Shown one piece after another: positions 44,816 through 58,400 of a stretch of DNA of 64,000 nucleotides (positions are counted from its first letter, which is position 1; the number at the start of each line of letters is the position of its first letter). A program made the translations under genes and the position numbers. The stretch spans positions 159,038,977-159,102,976 of the forward strand of contig CM023452.1 of assembly GCA_013339765.2 (NCBI GenBank), in the 5' to 3' direction. The notes under the pieces were generated by a model. The model did not search any database. It saw only the letters and a program-made list of their open reading frames with translations, and was not told where the DNA came from. The DNA is from Haemaphysalis longicornis. Lineage: Eukaryota > Arthropoda > Arachnida > Ixodida > Ixodidae.

Positions 44816-46338
44816 AGACAATGGGACACTGTTGTACCACTTTCAAGTTTCACGGGATATGCCAATGGGACATATACGTCCCACATTCTTCTAATCAACT
44901 AGCCATGTTATCTTAATCAAATTTTTCTCATACCCTTTCTAATATGTTCAGGAGCTTAGACAAACAAAGCGTTTCACTCTTTTTCAACAAAAGTATCTAT
45001 GAACGCACAAAGAAATATAAAAAAACTTCTCCGAAATCCCCCTGGGCGTGATACATTAAATATTAGGCCCTTACCAATCCTCCGGTATACAGGCAGTTCG
45101 TATGCCGCAGCATTCCCCAAGCTAGTTGTGCGCTTGAGCAATACCACCTGAATAATTATTGCCTAACGCGTGAGCGAAAAACGGCCTAACAGCCACTCTC
45201 CCGTTGCTGCCTCCTACCCTTTCCCGCTCTGTAGCCTTCCTGCGTGCTTTCATGTCCGTCGGCCAGCGCCGCTTTTTGGAAACTATGCAAAATAGTTGAC
45301 AGTTTGTTTACCGTTCCCCAACGGCGCTCCTACGCCTTCTTGGTTATCACCATGCCTGTCTGCCTCGGTCTGTCGATGATAAAACGGCCTTTGCCACGGA
45401 TGCAAAATCACTTGTGCTACCGCAGGCTCTGGCGGCTTTGCGCGTTTACCTGCTTGGATCACGGGCCCCGAAATTTTCACAGTAGGGCATTTCCCTCTGC
45501 CCCCTCCGCATTTCGGCCTTGTTTTGACTCTGCTATTAGTACTCCGCATCGGTACGTACTTTTAAAATTGAGGACTGTACTGTATAAGCGCCCCGACCGC
45601 GTGTGAGTCGTCAGATGCTTATTATTTTGTTTTCTATAATCTTCAGAAACTTACAAGCACGTAATATTTTGGAAAGTAAAGGTAGAAGTTAGCGCCTGAA
45701 CAAAAACTGTGCACGCAATGTTTTGACTGTAAATCCTCCAGAGAGACAAATATCCGTAAATTAATGACTGTACCATCCGAAAATATTGTTATTCTGTTCG
45801 CTATTTGTGTACCCGAAAATAATATATTCTTACACTATTTCAGTTCCTCCTCCATTAGTTATCTTTCGAAAAATGCAGCAAGTATGAAGCGAGCGACGTG
45901 TTGAACGAGATCCAGAGCGCGCCCCAGAAATAGCACCCCGTCGCGTCTAAGATGTGAGCGAAACGGCTCCTGAAGCCCAAGAAGCGAGCTGACATGCCAC
46001 ACTTCGTAGAAGTGGTTGTAGCGTTCGCGACTTGCCAGCAGTGACGCATAGAGTTTCATAGTAATATGTACTAGAGGTAAATAATTCGCTGCAGTCGTGG
46101 GCCGCCGTGGGCGGCGCCACCGCCGCCAGCGACGTTCCTGGGCTACTTGGCTTAGCTAGCCATATAGCTTCTTTTTTGTCATTAAGCCAAAACCAAAAAT
46201 GGGTAACATTTCTTTCTTGTTTATCGTGCATAAAGCTTCTACATAATCAATGACAAATTGTTCTTTCTGGAGGTTCAATTTTACACTAATAAAACAAATT
46301 TGATGAACCATCTTTGGTAATATTGTTCTTTTTTGCAG
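44816..46338. other. unrecognised DNA downstream of the piggyBac relic
   Basis: An imperfect palindrome TGGGACATATACGTCCCA at 44867-44884 may be a subterminal motif of the piggyBac element. A G/C-rich section at 45240-45610 and overlapping minus-strand open frames at 45855-46059 have no recognised similarity. Confidence 0.35.
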
Positions 46339-46465
46339 CGAGAGCCAACTTTTCAGCGTGTTCATGAGCCATGCCAAGGGCAACCGGAACGTGCCTGACC
46401 GCTACATGACGGAACGCTGGCCGAAGCGTGGCTCCACTACGCGGTGGCGCAAGATTTCCCTCTAG
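46339..46465 (+). CDS. candidate terminal exon of an unidentified host gene
   Basis: A pyrimidine-rich tract ending TTCTTTTTTGCAG (46326-46338) is followed by a GC-rich open frame from 46340: ESQLFSVFMSHAKGNRNVP, then DRYMTERWPKRGS and a TAG at 46463-46465. Third positions are strongly G/C in contrast to the surrounding AT-rich DNA. An AATAAA lies at about 46933. These features resemble a last coding exon with a 3' untranslated region. I do not recognise the protein and see no upstream exon in the window, so it may equally be a processed scrap or chance. Confidence 0.25.
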
Positions 46466-49400
46466 TGTATATTAGTATGAAACTATGCAATGACGTAAGG
46501 CGGCATGTCCGCCAGCGCGCGCCACGTAGCGGATGACGGCGTGAACTAAGCGACACTACCCTTCCCATTGAAAAGCACGCGACGCGTTAGGCAATGTTTA
46601 TACAAGCGGCGTTGGCTCGAGTATGGCTACCTCACAGGAGTGTCTATCGCTTTGCTTCAGCTCTACCTTGATAATGCATCTGACTCTGTATTCTATGAAT
46701 AATTGATCGCTATTCTGCATCACAGCATTTTTGTACCCGTTATAAATGAGGGGCGGTGTCTGGGGTACGGGAATGGGATATCGCGGTGTATTATGAGCAA
46801 GACTTGGAGCCCCGCTTAACGTGCAACGCTCCATGCGCCAGGGCTTCCCGCTCAGGCAACTTTTGTTCTTTATTTACAATTCAGCGTTCTAAACAATTTT
46901 GATATTTGATGGTTCCACCTTCACGAGTGAGAAATAAAGCTTTTTACGTCTGCAGGAAAAATTGCTGTTTTCTGCGAGAACAAGTCGAGTATTCTAAGAG
47001 TTGTGCGCAGAATAAGCCATTCACGGAAGCTACAGGGAGCTTTGTTAATTAGAGATAATTTTTGGGGTTCCGAAACGGTGAGCGATCGTCATACGCCGAC
47101 ACGTTTGCGAATGTCAGCTTGGTATTGACCTGAGTGAACTAGCTTGATTCCCTTGTGCAGACTTTAGGGAGAGTAAATGTTGCTGGCGTGAACCAATGTA
47201 GAAGACTCCCGCAAAAGGGAAAAAAGTGGAAGGGGGCCTATTTATCATCCTACACTACAGAAACAATCTGAAACTTATTCCTAGGTTGTTAATTGTTGGG
47301 TGTAATACAGATGCTGCATTGTTCTCCCTTAAATGTGCAAAAGCTGCATGGAGTATACTTTGTTTTTCTGTGGGACTCAACCTGCAATATGTTCAGCCGC
47401 ACAAACCGGTTAAAGCGAGTAAAAGATAGGAAATTGGGCCAGGCGAGTTTGTTTGAGCGAAAGATAGCAATTGTATTCACTTTTTCAGGGATGTAATAGG
47501 CGCTGTTCTATGGACGGTGTGCCAACAAAGGCTGGATAGTACCATCCCAGACTAGGCTTCCCCAGTGATTACCAATCAGAAGTTATTTAGGATTTTTTAA
47601 AGTTTTGAAACATGAACTTTGTGGGTGTACTCATATCTAACGAAGGTACCAGCACAGTGAACTGGAAAACAACGTCGATGATATTGTGGATGCTCTCTTC
47701 ACTGTGCTTTCGAAGACAAATACCTAGTGCAGAGGACCCGGCAGGGTGTGCTGATACGGCTAAAACTTTTTCCAATGCAGTCAGGAGTCAAGTCTTTTTT
47801 TCTCCCTATTATACACGGTTACATTATTACTCCATCCTTACATAGAAGAATGGAGAATTTTCGTACCATGGGTTACAGATCGTAGAGTTGCAAATCACCG
47901 GTGACAATAGACCTTGTTTTTTGCATTGTTGGATGTCGCATATCCTTGGGATTGTTGCCTGGAGAGCACCTCGCAAAACCTTTCTGCTTCACTCTCAAGG
48001 TATAAGGTATCGAAGGATAAAAAGAATTATGGGCTTTGTGACTTCGCCAAGGCCCTCTGCCTCGGCAGCAAATGGCGGTATAGTAAAATAGTAAAAGCAA
48101 CGCTGTCCAGCGATGTTGATGCTCGTTTGTAATGCAGTGTTTCATGAAAATTGTGGCTTGGTTAACAGGCGTTCAGAAATCTCGTGCGGTATTGCCGGCT
48201 CAGGGCACTGAAGACATTTGAGCCGACAATGCTATCCCTTGGTTGGGCAGCCTCACTACGTTATCAATTGAAGTGTTACAGTACTCAGGTGTAATGTGTT
48301 GTGCGTTATCGAAATCTGACAATAAATAAAAGGCTTGTTGTCATCGAGTGGTTTAAATGAGTTGGTGCACTTTTTGAAATTACTAATTTAGAATTTTGGA
48401 TAAGACTTGTTTTTAGTTGATGATCTTTCCCGGAATGTAATGTTCGCTCTACAGAATTCAACACATTGCGCTACAAAGATTATTGCCCAATTAGCAAGCT
48501 GGCAGAATGCGACAAGACTGACGGGCTGGTGAGTTCTCATTGCGTTGTGTTAATATAAGCACCAACTCCTTTAAGGTCCGAATAAGCCGAACCTCGACCT
48601 GGTGCATACACGCCCCTTATGGTACAAGGAAGATCCAGGAAAGCTTGAAAGCTGGGGACGAAGTGCCCAACCAGTTGATCGTTTCTAGTGACACAGAGGG
48701 CTTTCAGCCGCTACACTCGGCTCAGCTAGTGGACACTCCGACTCTAAACGGCGCTGGCAGGCTTATCGGACGCATTTTGGGGCTGACAACATATATCGCA
48801 GTAGCGAGTTATACTCAGTTCTGAGATATCAAGAACACCCCGCCAAGAATAACGTCGGAAGCGAAGCGTATTATTTCCCAGTACCAGTCTTAGTGGCGGC
48901 CGCCGCAAATGTCCCATGGCATTTTTTTCTTTCAGGGTTTAAAGTTAAGCTGCTTTGTTAACTAGATAAAAATTAAAAGTGCATTTATTCGAGTCACTTC
49001 ATGCAATAAAAACAAAAGCATAATTTTGAAAAATGTATCAAAGTGTCCCTTTAAATTTTCAAGCTCAACAGGCTGGCTGTGTATTTTAAATATTTTCTGG
49101 CATGGGGCTGTCTGGTTTTGCGTGTTGTATTGTTATTATATTTTGGCATTTGCAAAGATGACCTTGCCAGGAAAAAAATCATCAAGTACGAGCCGACATA
49201 CTTGAGTACCTTTTTAAACAAACAATAATATATCTTTTAGGTTGTGTTTGCCGCAGCGTATCTTTTGCACCAGCCTAAAACGCAGTTATATTGATGGAAC
49301 AAACAAAACGGGAACCAATATACGATACAAAAGCTTATAATTCGGAATTCTGTACGTGAAAGTAAAAATATGGCATGTATTGGACCGAATGACGTGCAAT

Positions 49401-49705
49401 GCCGCAGGACCAAGTAAAAAATAAATTCAATTCCACGCTTGTAAATTCTGCTTGCGCACCACAGCTGAATTTGGTTTGCTAGTGACCACATCACACAGGC
49501 GCGTGCGTTTCTCACAACGCCACCCGCTTTGTGATGTTCTGTCTGTACTTTTAAGCAGACTCAGGTACGTATGATTTTTTATTAAGGCTTGTTTTCAGTG
49601 TTGTGTGGCGCACGCCCCTCCAAACGAGCGAAGTACTGCACTGGATGGCCGTTGTATCGTCATACGTGCAGCTCTGGGCTTGCGGAAGCTTCCGATGCGG
49701 CGGCC
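46466..49705. other. unrecognised DNA
   Basis: No domain-bearing frame is recognised. GAAATAAAGC near 46932 could be a polyadenylation signal for the candidate exon. AATAAATAAAAGG near 48322 might be another. Several short open frames on both strands (for example 47612-47845, 48540-48824) have no support. Confidence 0.35.
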
Positions 49706-50640
49706 GGGAGAGAGAGAGAGAGAAACTTATGTCGGCCGACGCTCAGTCCTAGCGAGTATCCCTAAGGTGGGGAAGGCTCGCCAGGTAATCTTGAGCCGTA
49801 GTGGTGGCCAGGAGCCGTAGCTCGGTTGAGGACCTCCCGGTCACCTCCACCCAGGTAATGGGAGGGTTGGATAAACGGAGTGGAGGTAAAGGGGGGAATT
49901 CCGAAATGGAGTGTAACATGGTATCCCGTGCGCCACATGCCGAGCAATTTGAGTGGGGATATAATGAGGGATAGATGTGGTGGAGGACGTGTATGGCGGC
50001 GTATGAAATAGGTTTGTAATTTTCGCCAGAACATGTCTAAGGATGGATTGAGTTACTTGTGAGGGGGAGGTACCTCTAGCCACAGTAGGTGGTAGTCTGT
50101 GGTGTGGTCATTAAAGGTAAGCAAGAGTTCGCGGGAGTTTCGCGTGCCGTTATGTGAGACGTCTACTTCTGGGGCTCGGTAAATCAGTGCTCGAGCTGAC
50201 AGGTGAGCCACTTCCACACCGAAAAACAGCCCGTGGCCGGTGGGGCAGGGGAGGATTATGGTTTGGTCGGGAGGAGGGCGGGGTAGTTGAATTTGGCGAG
50301 CGCGCAAAAGGTGTCACTGCGCGGCATTTCGTACGGCCGTCTTAGAATCGGAGAATATGTGAGATGGGGCGGTTGGTGGGTTATGGCCAGCGCTTTCGCC
50401 GCTTCCTCGGCCTCGTGGTTGTTGGCTGTGCAGATGGTGGCTGCCTCTGCCGGGAAGCGTCTGTCTCCTGCAATTATAGCTGCAACGAAAGCTTCCCGGG
50501 GTCTACATTCTGCGGCGTCCACGTAAATGGAGTGAGTGAGAGGATGGATAGGCGTAAGGGCGCCTTGTTGGGAACGGAGTCCGGGAGGGGCCTCGTAAGG
50601 ATGGAGTACTGCCCCTCACGATCATGTACGGAAACGTTTT
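49706..50640 (-). pseudogene. LINE RNase H domain and 3' end with (CT)n tail
   Basis: On the minus strand YVDAAECRPREAFVAAIIAG (about 50525-50465) and EAEEAAKALAIT correspond to the start of an RNase H domain of the kind found in I/LOA/R1-type LINEs. After a frame change come ARSDTFCALAKFN-like text, LLLTFNDHTTDYHL and PPPHKSLNPSL. These are typical of the C-terminal region that follows RNase H in tick and other arthropod elements. The element ends in AAGTTTCTCTCTCTCTCTC (minus strand) at about 49728-49706, a microsatellite-like LINE tail. Multiple frameshifts show it is dead. Confidence 0.65.
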
Positions 50641-50649
50641 GTTTGGCTA

Positions 50650-51080
50650 ACGACAGTTATCGTTATCGAGGCGGTGTCATCTGTCGGCCCAGTGTGGTCG
50701 ACTGATAGCGGCACCTTTAGCCTGGCGTCACGTGCATTGCCTTCGCCTTGCGGGACAAGCATAAACTCGGGATATAGGCATCATGCGGTGGCCACAGGTG
50801 CGCCACAGGGAAGGGTGCCTTGGGTAACACTATTCTCCGCGTTTCCCATATATTTGTCGAAAGCACCGCGGTCATAAGCGTTGACAAGCAATGCATTTTA
50901 ACTACACTGGCTCCAGACCCCCATCATGGTAATATATATTCTTGGGGACGCCATTTGGCAGAAAGCAACAGTGAGTTTGCGCGCAAATTGGTTTATATAG
51001 TCGAGGAAACGGCTTGTGTGTAACAGACGTATCCCACACGCAAGTGCATAGTTTGTCAGATGATAGCAGTACAGTTTGAG
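50650..51080 (+). pseudogene. LINE reverse transcriptase fragment, inverted relative to its RNase H part
   Basis: Plus-strand frame 50674-50877 contains ATGAPQGRVPWVTLFSAFPI, recognisable as the RT B motif G-x-P-Q-G-S-V-L-S-P-x-L-F-N. Some 100 bases later HHGNIYSWGRHLAES and VYIVEETACV sit where the YADD region and following helix should be, badly degraded. It lies next to the RNase H fragment but in opposite orientation. Confidence 0.5.
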
Positions 51081-54000
51081 CCGAGCGCTTTTCCCTTACC
51101 CTCATCTGCTTATGATATAGAACTTTGAATTACCTTCTGCCATTTAAAGAACGGGGAGTGCTCTAAGCTATTATTGCATATATTGTGTATTAAACGCTCC
51201 GTTCGGCCCCGACGGATGAATGCTACATGTGTTCCTAACACGCTACGCACTGTGTCATGTCGTTCGTTTTTGGTCGTTAGCAGCAATTTCAAAGTAAAAC
51301 CTCAGCAGCAGTGACCTGGCTTTCCTTTCCATGTAGATCAGTGGCATGCAAAGGCGAGCAACGGTTATGTACAAGTGATGGTGAACAGGAAACGCGAGTA
51401 CGTGACTGGCGATGTGAGGTCACTGTCGATTTCACTGCCCTTGTATTGCTTTCATTTCTTCCATTTAACCAATTTACATCGCCTAGCTTGTGTTCCCATA
51501 AAATTGGGTCTACCTAGATTTCTAAAACCCCTCACTTTTTTTAGGAAAACTGCTCACCCGACACCTACGAGTTTGGGCTCCCACCTCAATGTGCACATTT
51601 TGCTTGAATTGGTAGTGCGCTCAATGCATTTCGTAAGAAACTTGTAATTTTCAGTGCTGATAAACATTCGTCAGTTCTCGATGATTAACATAGCCTATAG
51701 TGCTTATTTTCGCACACTTGCACTTAAAGGTCGCATATCATACTCCGTGTGCCTTTATTATTCTTAAAACTCATGGCCCTGGGCGGTATTACTGCGTGAA
51801 CTAATGACCATCAGTGCATACCCTTTCCTGTGGTGGTTCTCGTTATAACATAAACCCAGATACACCAGGAAGAAACGATAAAATCAACAACAAATTCAAC
51901 AACAAATGTAGTGCCGAAACTTAAAACATTTATTTCTCATATAAATTTTTAGATTGGCCCGGACGGACCCCTTTGGTACTCCAGCAAATTTGCATCAATT
52001 GGTACATACATGCACCAATACAAGTAAAACAATATTTCACTCCGTTTCTTTCCCCAACAGCTGACACTTTCTGGTGTTTTCGAGTTCTCAATGAAACTAA
52101 TAAATTCCCCCGTACGAGTTTCAACGCCATTGGTCACATGTAGCTTCGATATGTTTGTATTGTAAGCTTTCTAAACCACCCCTGACTTATCTATACAGTT
52201 ATTTACACGTGCTATGCATCCTTCGAAATATTTTTTTGATGACTGGTGACGGAGCCGTCTATATAAATCCTCGACTAATTTCCCCTTCGGACACATTCGT
52301 GTGAGCAATTTTCACGGGTCACTGGCTTTCACGACATCGTTGATGTGATTGCTGTTATAGGAAAGGGTGAAGTTAGAGCTCTAATGAATACGGCTCTGTC
52401 AAGGCAACTTGAGCGCACCTAAAGAACCGATGCGGGATAATCAAATTCCGAAGAAGAGACTGCGCCAGTGTTGGCTGTCTTGACAGTACGCCACGCATTT
52501 TGCTCTCTCTCAAATCTGAATCACACGGCGCTTCCTTCATGAACAAAATGCGCATAAAACACCAATCGGAGTGCTCAGGACCCCTGTTAATTCAGGCCAC
52601 CTCGTGAAGGAAACTAGCAACGCCATTTAGTGCGACGGCTACGGTGACTTGTTAAGGCTAGGCCTCTTAATTAAGCAATATTAGGTTCTGCTTGTTACAT
52701 AGTCAGCTGCCGAAGCTACGGCCGCTATTGTTTTAAACTATCGTGGTGGATGACTGCGAGGTTCCATAGCAGAAGAAGTGAATTTAGATTTTAGCACTTG
52801 CCTGCATGGAGGCGGGCTTAGGAGCTCGCTTTGCTACGGGAAAAATCGAAATACGCGTTTTTCACTTCAACCGAATTGTAATATCAATCAATGTGTTTCG
52901 ACCAGATGTTTTAGTCAATGCAAATTTATGTGGAACGTCTTGAGTAATCGAGTATTTCATTTTTATTTCTTGGCAAATCCAAGGAGATGCTGGGACTAAA
53001 GGCGAGCGTGGCCTCACAGAGGCCTCAGCCACTCCATTTACAGCGTACATAATAACACCTTCTTTCACAAATTTAAGCCTAATAGCACAATCGTAATAAA
53101 GAAATAGGGCAACGCAAAGTCTTTACTACACTTCCTATGTATTATACAAAGCATAGGTCTAAAATTCACAGAAGGATCACAGTGTACTCCTAAACGCAGT
53201 AATTCGTACGCAGTAACTTTCATCAGTTACACTGCTATGCAATATTTGCGGATTAATATATTTTTGTTTGTAATTTTTTTTATTTCTACATTTAGGGGAA
53301 CATGTAGACATATACTTCAAACCATTAATTATATATCAGTATTGCAAGCGTTTTGCTTAAGTAACACTTATTTGACCTGTTTTTTAAACGTAAATTCACT
53401 GGCGTCGAAGTTTATTTTTCTCCCAATTTATTTAATATTTCAGTGGACTGGTACAGAAAAGATTTCTCACCATAGTTCGTTCTTGCTTTTGGAGTGTGCC
53501 GTATTATATGCCTAAGATGATAGCGAGAAGATTTATTGTTAACTTGATTGTGGGTCTTTTGCTTCTAAATGGTGTGCAGAACCTAATGTAATAGATTTGG
53601 TCAGCTCGAAGCATTGAATATTCAGTAAATAAAGGACTTCTCTTCAAATCTGCTGAGTGCCATGATAATCTAAATATATGCGCAAAATTCTTTTTCTTTG
53701 AATACCCACAGCGGCAAGTCAAACGGGTGCTGGATGTTTCCCGAGCTCCACCACAGGAGGCCTATTGCGACTCCCTGAACAGCTCCGCTTCAGAAAACCG
53801 TCTAGCCTGTTTTTATACCCAAGAGGCTGTGTGAGAGACTAGTTAAAGTGAAGAAGCATGGCGTTGACTACCCAGCAGCCCCTTTAGGCGAAGTGTTGTT
53901 CACTCACGGCATCGTCAGGAGGTAACGGTTAACATCAACGAAAATGCCTATTTTCCCACCTTGCCCTGATTCGTTTAGTGTCACAGGCGTCGTGTTCTCC

Positions 54001-55356
54001 TGTGGTAACACGCACCCTTGCCGGACATGTCGAACTTCAAGACAGATCAGCTGTTAACATAGAAAACAGCGACAATAGTGTACGTCGAGAAAGGACGGGT
54101 AATTTAAAATCCATATTGAATGTTATTGTTTGGTTTCGTGTTTCATTTGATATTTGCACATACATGCTTGTGCATGTTTATTACGGAGCAAAGCGATTTT
54201 TTTTCACTTTCCAGTTTCGCGCAAAATAATGCACTGTGTCATGCGAAAATTTTTTCCTTCCCTGCGGGAATACTTCGACGCAGCAGCTTATATACACTAT
54301 ATGAGTTCCACGCGCTCACGCATACATAAGTTACACGAGTCAATAGAATTACCTATATCAATTTGTTTCGCGTCCACCCAGTTTTTATTAAATCATTCGG
54401 GACCACGCACATAAAAAACGGGAATGGTTTACTCACTACCCGCCGAACGCAAAACACAGCTATTCCCGATTGTTTACAGCGACCCGCACGTTGACCACAA
54501 AACCTCCACATAAGAGGTAACATCATCTCAAGATTGTTTTGTGGTACAGTGTCCACACGTAATTATCACAAATTAATTTCGCTTTCTCTAGCTTTCACAA
54601 GGTTTTTAAAGTTTGTGCGCTTGACACGTACAAATGTACTCAATACGATATATAAGGCATAGAAGTAAAATCAATGAGCACGTACGGCAAGCTCCATGTT
54701 GTCTCATAGCAAGTTGCCACTTTGTCGATGCTCCTCTGAGCCAAATAATTATTTGGAATGCAAACAGCACAATCATTGCTAATTGCTGAGGTGTTTGATC
54801 CGCTTCCGAAATGCACAAATAAGGTATGGAAAGCAGCAGTGGAATGGTTTCTGGGAAGCACCTAAAGCGGTGCGAAGACGCACAGTATTTGAAATGATAA
54901 CAATGATTGTAATATACAGCGCGTCTTGTTTGATTTAGAAGAAAAGTATTTTTTTCTGTATGCCTTATAGCAATTTATGATTTCTAAATGAGCTGACCAA
55001 CAAGAATTTTTTATACAAGCATTCTAACCATGAAATGATACCGCAATTATTTGTGTTTGGCATGGACCCATATCCCTGACAGGCCCGTGTGTCAAAATAT
55101 TATTACGGCTGGAAAATAGCAAGCCAAATTCACGGGACATGTGTATGTATTTAAATTCCTCTCTGCGCGCAGCCCTCTTGCCCTAGTTTTATTATCCTTT
55201 AAAAAGGCAAAACACAGGACATTCCAGGTATGGCAGAAATTGAGCTCATAAGACAATTTTTGAGGCTACCTTTGGATGCGATTGGAGAACACAGGCTAAG
55301 GTTAAATGCCCAACGAATACGTCAGTTATTCCCCGTAAAAAATAAGCAGGAGATAG
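51081..55356. other. unrecognised AT-rich DNA
   Basis: I see no recognisable gene, transposon end or RNA. Short unassigned open frames occur throughout (for example 53237-53515 plus strand, hydrophobic, with no recognised family). Confidence 0.35.
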
Positions 55357-55409
55357 AAGTCAGCCTTCAAGTCAGCCTTCAAGTCAGCCTTCAAGTCAGC
55401 CTTCAAGTC
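55357..55409 (+). repeat. 12-bp minisatellite (AAGTCAGCCTTC)n
   Basis: Four and a half perfect copies of AAGTCAGCCTTC. The unit length keeps the surrounding 120-codon open frame (55230-55592) open and adds VSLQ repeats to its translation. The frame has no recognised domain and may be fortuitous. Confidence 0.85.
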
Positions 55410-58400
55410 GCTGTCATGTTCAATAATTCAGCCGCTCTCGGCCAACACTCTGGACCTATCGCTGAAAATTCAGAGAAAATTTATGTTTTTGTTTGGAAAA
55501 AAGTGGTTGCTCATTTTCGCCAGTCCTGTTTTTTTGTTCTAGGAGGGGTAAACCAAATGTTCCTATTTGCCCGCCTAACAAAAGACAAGTAACAATTTCG
55601 TGGTGCTTATAGGAAGGAAATATTAATTTTACTCGACTAAGCGAACAACACAAGGACCGCACAACAACTAAGCCACGCAAAAAGTTACTTTTTGTCCTGC
55701 TCCGTGGAGTAAACTCAGAACGGGGAAAAAATGTTTTCAGCAGAACCTGTTGAAGAATTTGTAAAGTTTAATACGAAAACATGGTTATTTGTTTTTTCGT
55801 TTCCTTCAGACATCCTAAAATGACAAAGTTGGTCCGTGAAATCCAAGGAACCACGAATCACACACTTCGCTCTACCTCTGCGTTCTTTAAAAAGAAAAAC
55901 AATCTTGAGTGCAATTCAAGAATGGCTTAATTTTCACAAAAACTGCCAAAAAAAAGCAGTTAAGCATCCCTTGTTCAGTACGACTATAGGGGCAAAAATA
56001 AAAACAAAGACAAGAAAACCGCTCCATCACCAGTGGAGTTGCTACTACCGGTACAGTTCACAGTTTGCGACAATTGGACGAGCAAAATGTCGTTAGTCAG
56101 TTTAATAACAACATCAGAACGCACTTTGCTAAATACCGCACGAAACACTGCCAACATCACTGAGAGTACCAGGAGCGGAGGCATACAGTTTGGCCACCCG
56201 AAACATTTTGTGGATTCCCACACTTTTAATACATATCGGACGATTATTGGGCTGGTAAAAAGGCCCCCAAATTCGTGGCCTTCTTTTCCGCTCTCGTTGC
56301 GTTAAGTAGGAACCGTTTTTTTTTTTCGATTATCGCGTGACACAATGTATGAGCATTGTTAAATAAACAAACGCGCTAATACACCACATAATTCAATCAG
56401 TAGCGCTGAGACACACTGCAGGCCCCAATTCTGCGTAATTGAACAGGGTGATGCATTAACATAGTGCAAAGATCGCTAATATCGCTTGAATAAAAATTTA
56501 CAGATCGCCTACGCCTGCCAACGTTGTTGTTTTTGCTAAAAATGCCGTTTTCGGAGCGTTTGGAGTGTCAAGATTGAATACATTTGAAAAAAAATGGAAC
56601 GCAAAATACAAATTTAGTCTTCCAATCTGATGCAAAGGAAGGTTTCATACAAAACATAACGACCTTGACTAAACAATTCAATGAAACGCAGAAGCGACCG
56701 TATATATACTTTAGTCGTAGCACTCCATGCACCCGTTCCCAGTATTGATAATAGTAATGTTGCACAAAACAACTTAACAGGATGTGTAGAAACAAAATGT
56801 TACAAATTTTACAATTAATTTCAAGCTTTGTGGCAAATACAAATTAAAAAACATTGTGTAGTGCTTTTAGTAGTAAACGTACACGAAGAACACGTTTTTA
56901 TAAATAAAACGTACTGTCTAATTTTTACAACCATTAAAAATTTGGTTTATATTAGGTACAATCACAGGATAAGGACCGTTGTGTGGAATTCTTAGTGTTG
57001 TCAATTTCAAAATCTTAATTTGCTGCCCTTCCATTCGGGAGGCAGGTACGGTTGTGGGGCCTCAAACCAATGACATGTTAAGACACCAATCTTTTGCTCC
57101 ACCCCATCTACACGGTGTTCTCTGAGTCACCAAGGGCGCGCTCAAATTGAAAACATTGAATGGACATGGAATGCACAAAACTGACTAATCCCAGGGTCAC
57201 GCAAGTTTGCAGAGCTGCAGCTTCCCCGAACATGCTTCAAAGCAAACCTGTGATGTCTGCAGCACTGTGCGTAGAGCAGTATTCATGTTTTTTTTTTCAA
57301 TTTCACTTTAGTGTTTAGTGTAGGGAGTACGCTGCCATAAAAATTTAATCCGTCAGACATCAGTCAAAGACACTACTAGGAGCAGCTAGAGATAAGCCAC
57401 TAGTCACAACCAGTAGGGATTGCCGTCGCTCAGAAAGGTTCCGTTGACAAGTCTTGCGTTTAGAGAAACAAGTGATAGATTGATGCTGTACTGCAGTATA
57501 AAAATCCTGGAGTCACAATTATGTGCACTTTTTCATACGCGCCGTAGCATATCCTCATTTCCAGATTGCGAAATTGCAACGTCAAAGCTCTCGCAAGTGT
57601 GTCCTTGTCACTATTAAATTTACCCTTAGAACCACTGTTGGTATGTTTAATTATTTCAGCCAAATACGAGACTACATTGCAAATCTGTTTGTTTTATGAG
57701 TGCTGTCGGTTATTGCATGGATTGTGAAGCCACAAACTATTATTGTATTTCCAGAGGCTACTTCTGTTTGCGAAGACATTCGTCACTCCATGGAAATACG
57801 TCTATCAATTACCAAATTGTGACATATTCGAGCTAAGACTGCCTTTAAAATTCCGTTTCTACTGTTTGCATAGCGAAAACTCGCTGCTGTAAAATGTTGC
57901 AGAAATAGATCTATAAGAAAACATACGAACCACCGACCACAAAACTCAATACTTTTTTTTCGCTCAAGCAAAATCCCCATTTTGATCATACTTGGTTTAG
58001 TAGGGTAGCAAAAAAACTGCAAATTAAAACTGAGAGGGCAAATGTTCCTTTGAAAAGAACACAATTTTAGTTCTGTAAATTCTGGTTTATGGGTTGGCGT
58101 CAGCTTATTATTTCGTTTTGTTGGGCAGGCTAGTAAAATAGATAATCCAGGCTTTTTTTATTAAACCGAATGTTCCAAATGAACCAGAAATGCATAGGGT
58201 ATCAGGACACAATCTTCTACAGTCCACAACGCTAGTTCTTCGGTGAATCAAATTGCATAACGGGAATGCTACGTGCTGAAGTGTAACAACAATATGTGAA
58301 AAGTGAAAAAGATAATGCTCATCAGATAATAGAATATAAAACAAAATTCAGATAGAAATAAATTGTTCGCACGTGGCAGATGTGTCTGATAAGACTGTTT

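Noticed and set aside
45855..46059. Two overlapping minus-strand open frames of about 65 codons
   Set aside because: Only one could be real, neither has a recognised motif or splice acceptor, and they lie opposite the candidate plus-strand exon region.
47587..48145. Open frames on both strands considered as exons
   Set aside because: No domain, no clear splice signals, and codon use does not differ from the surroundings.
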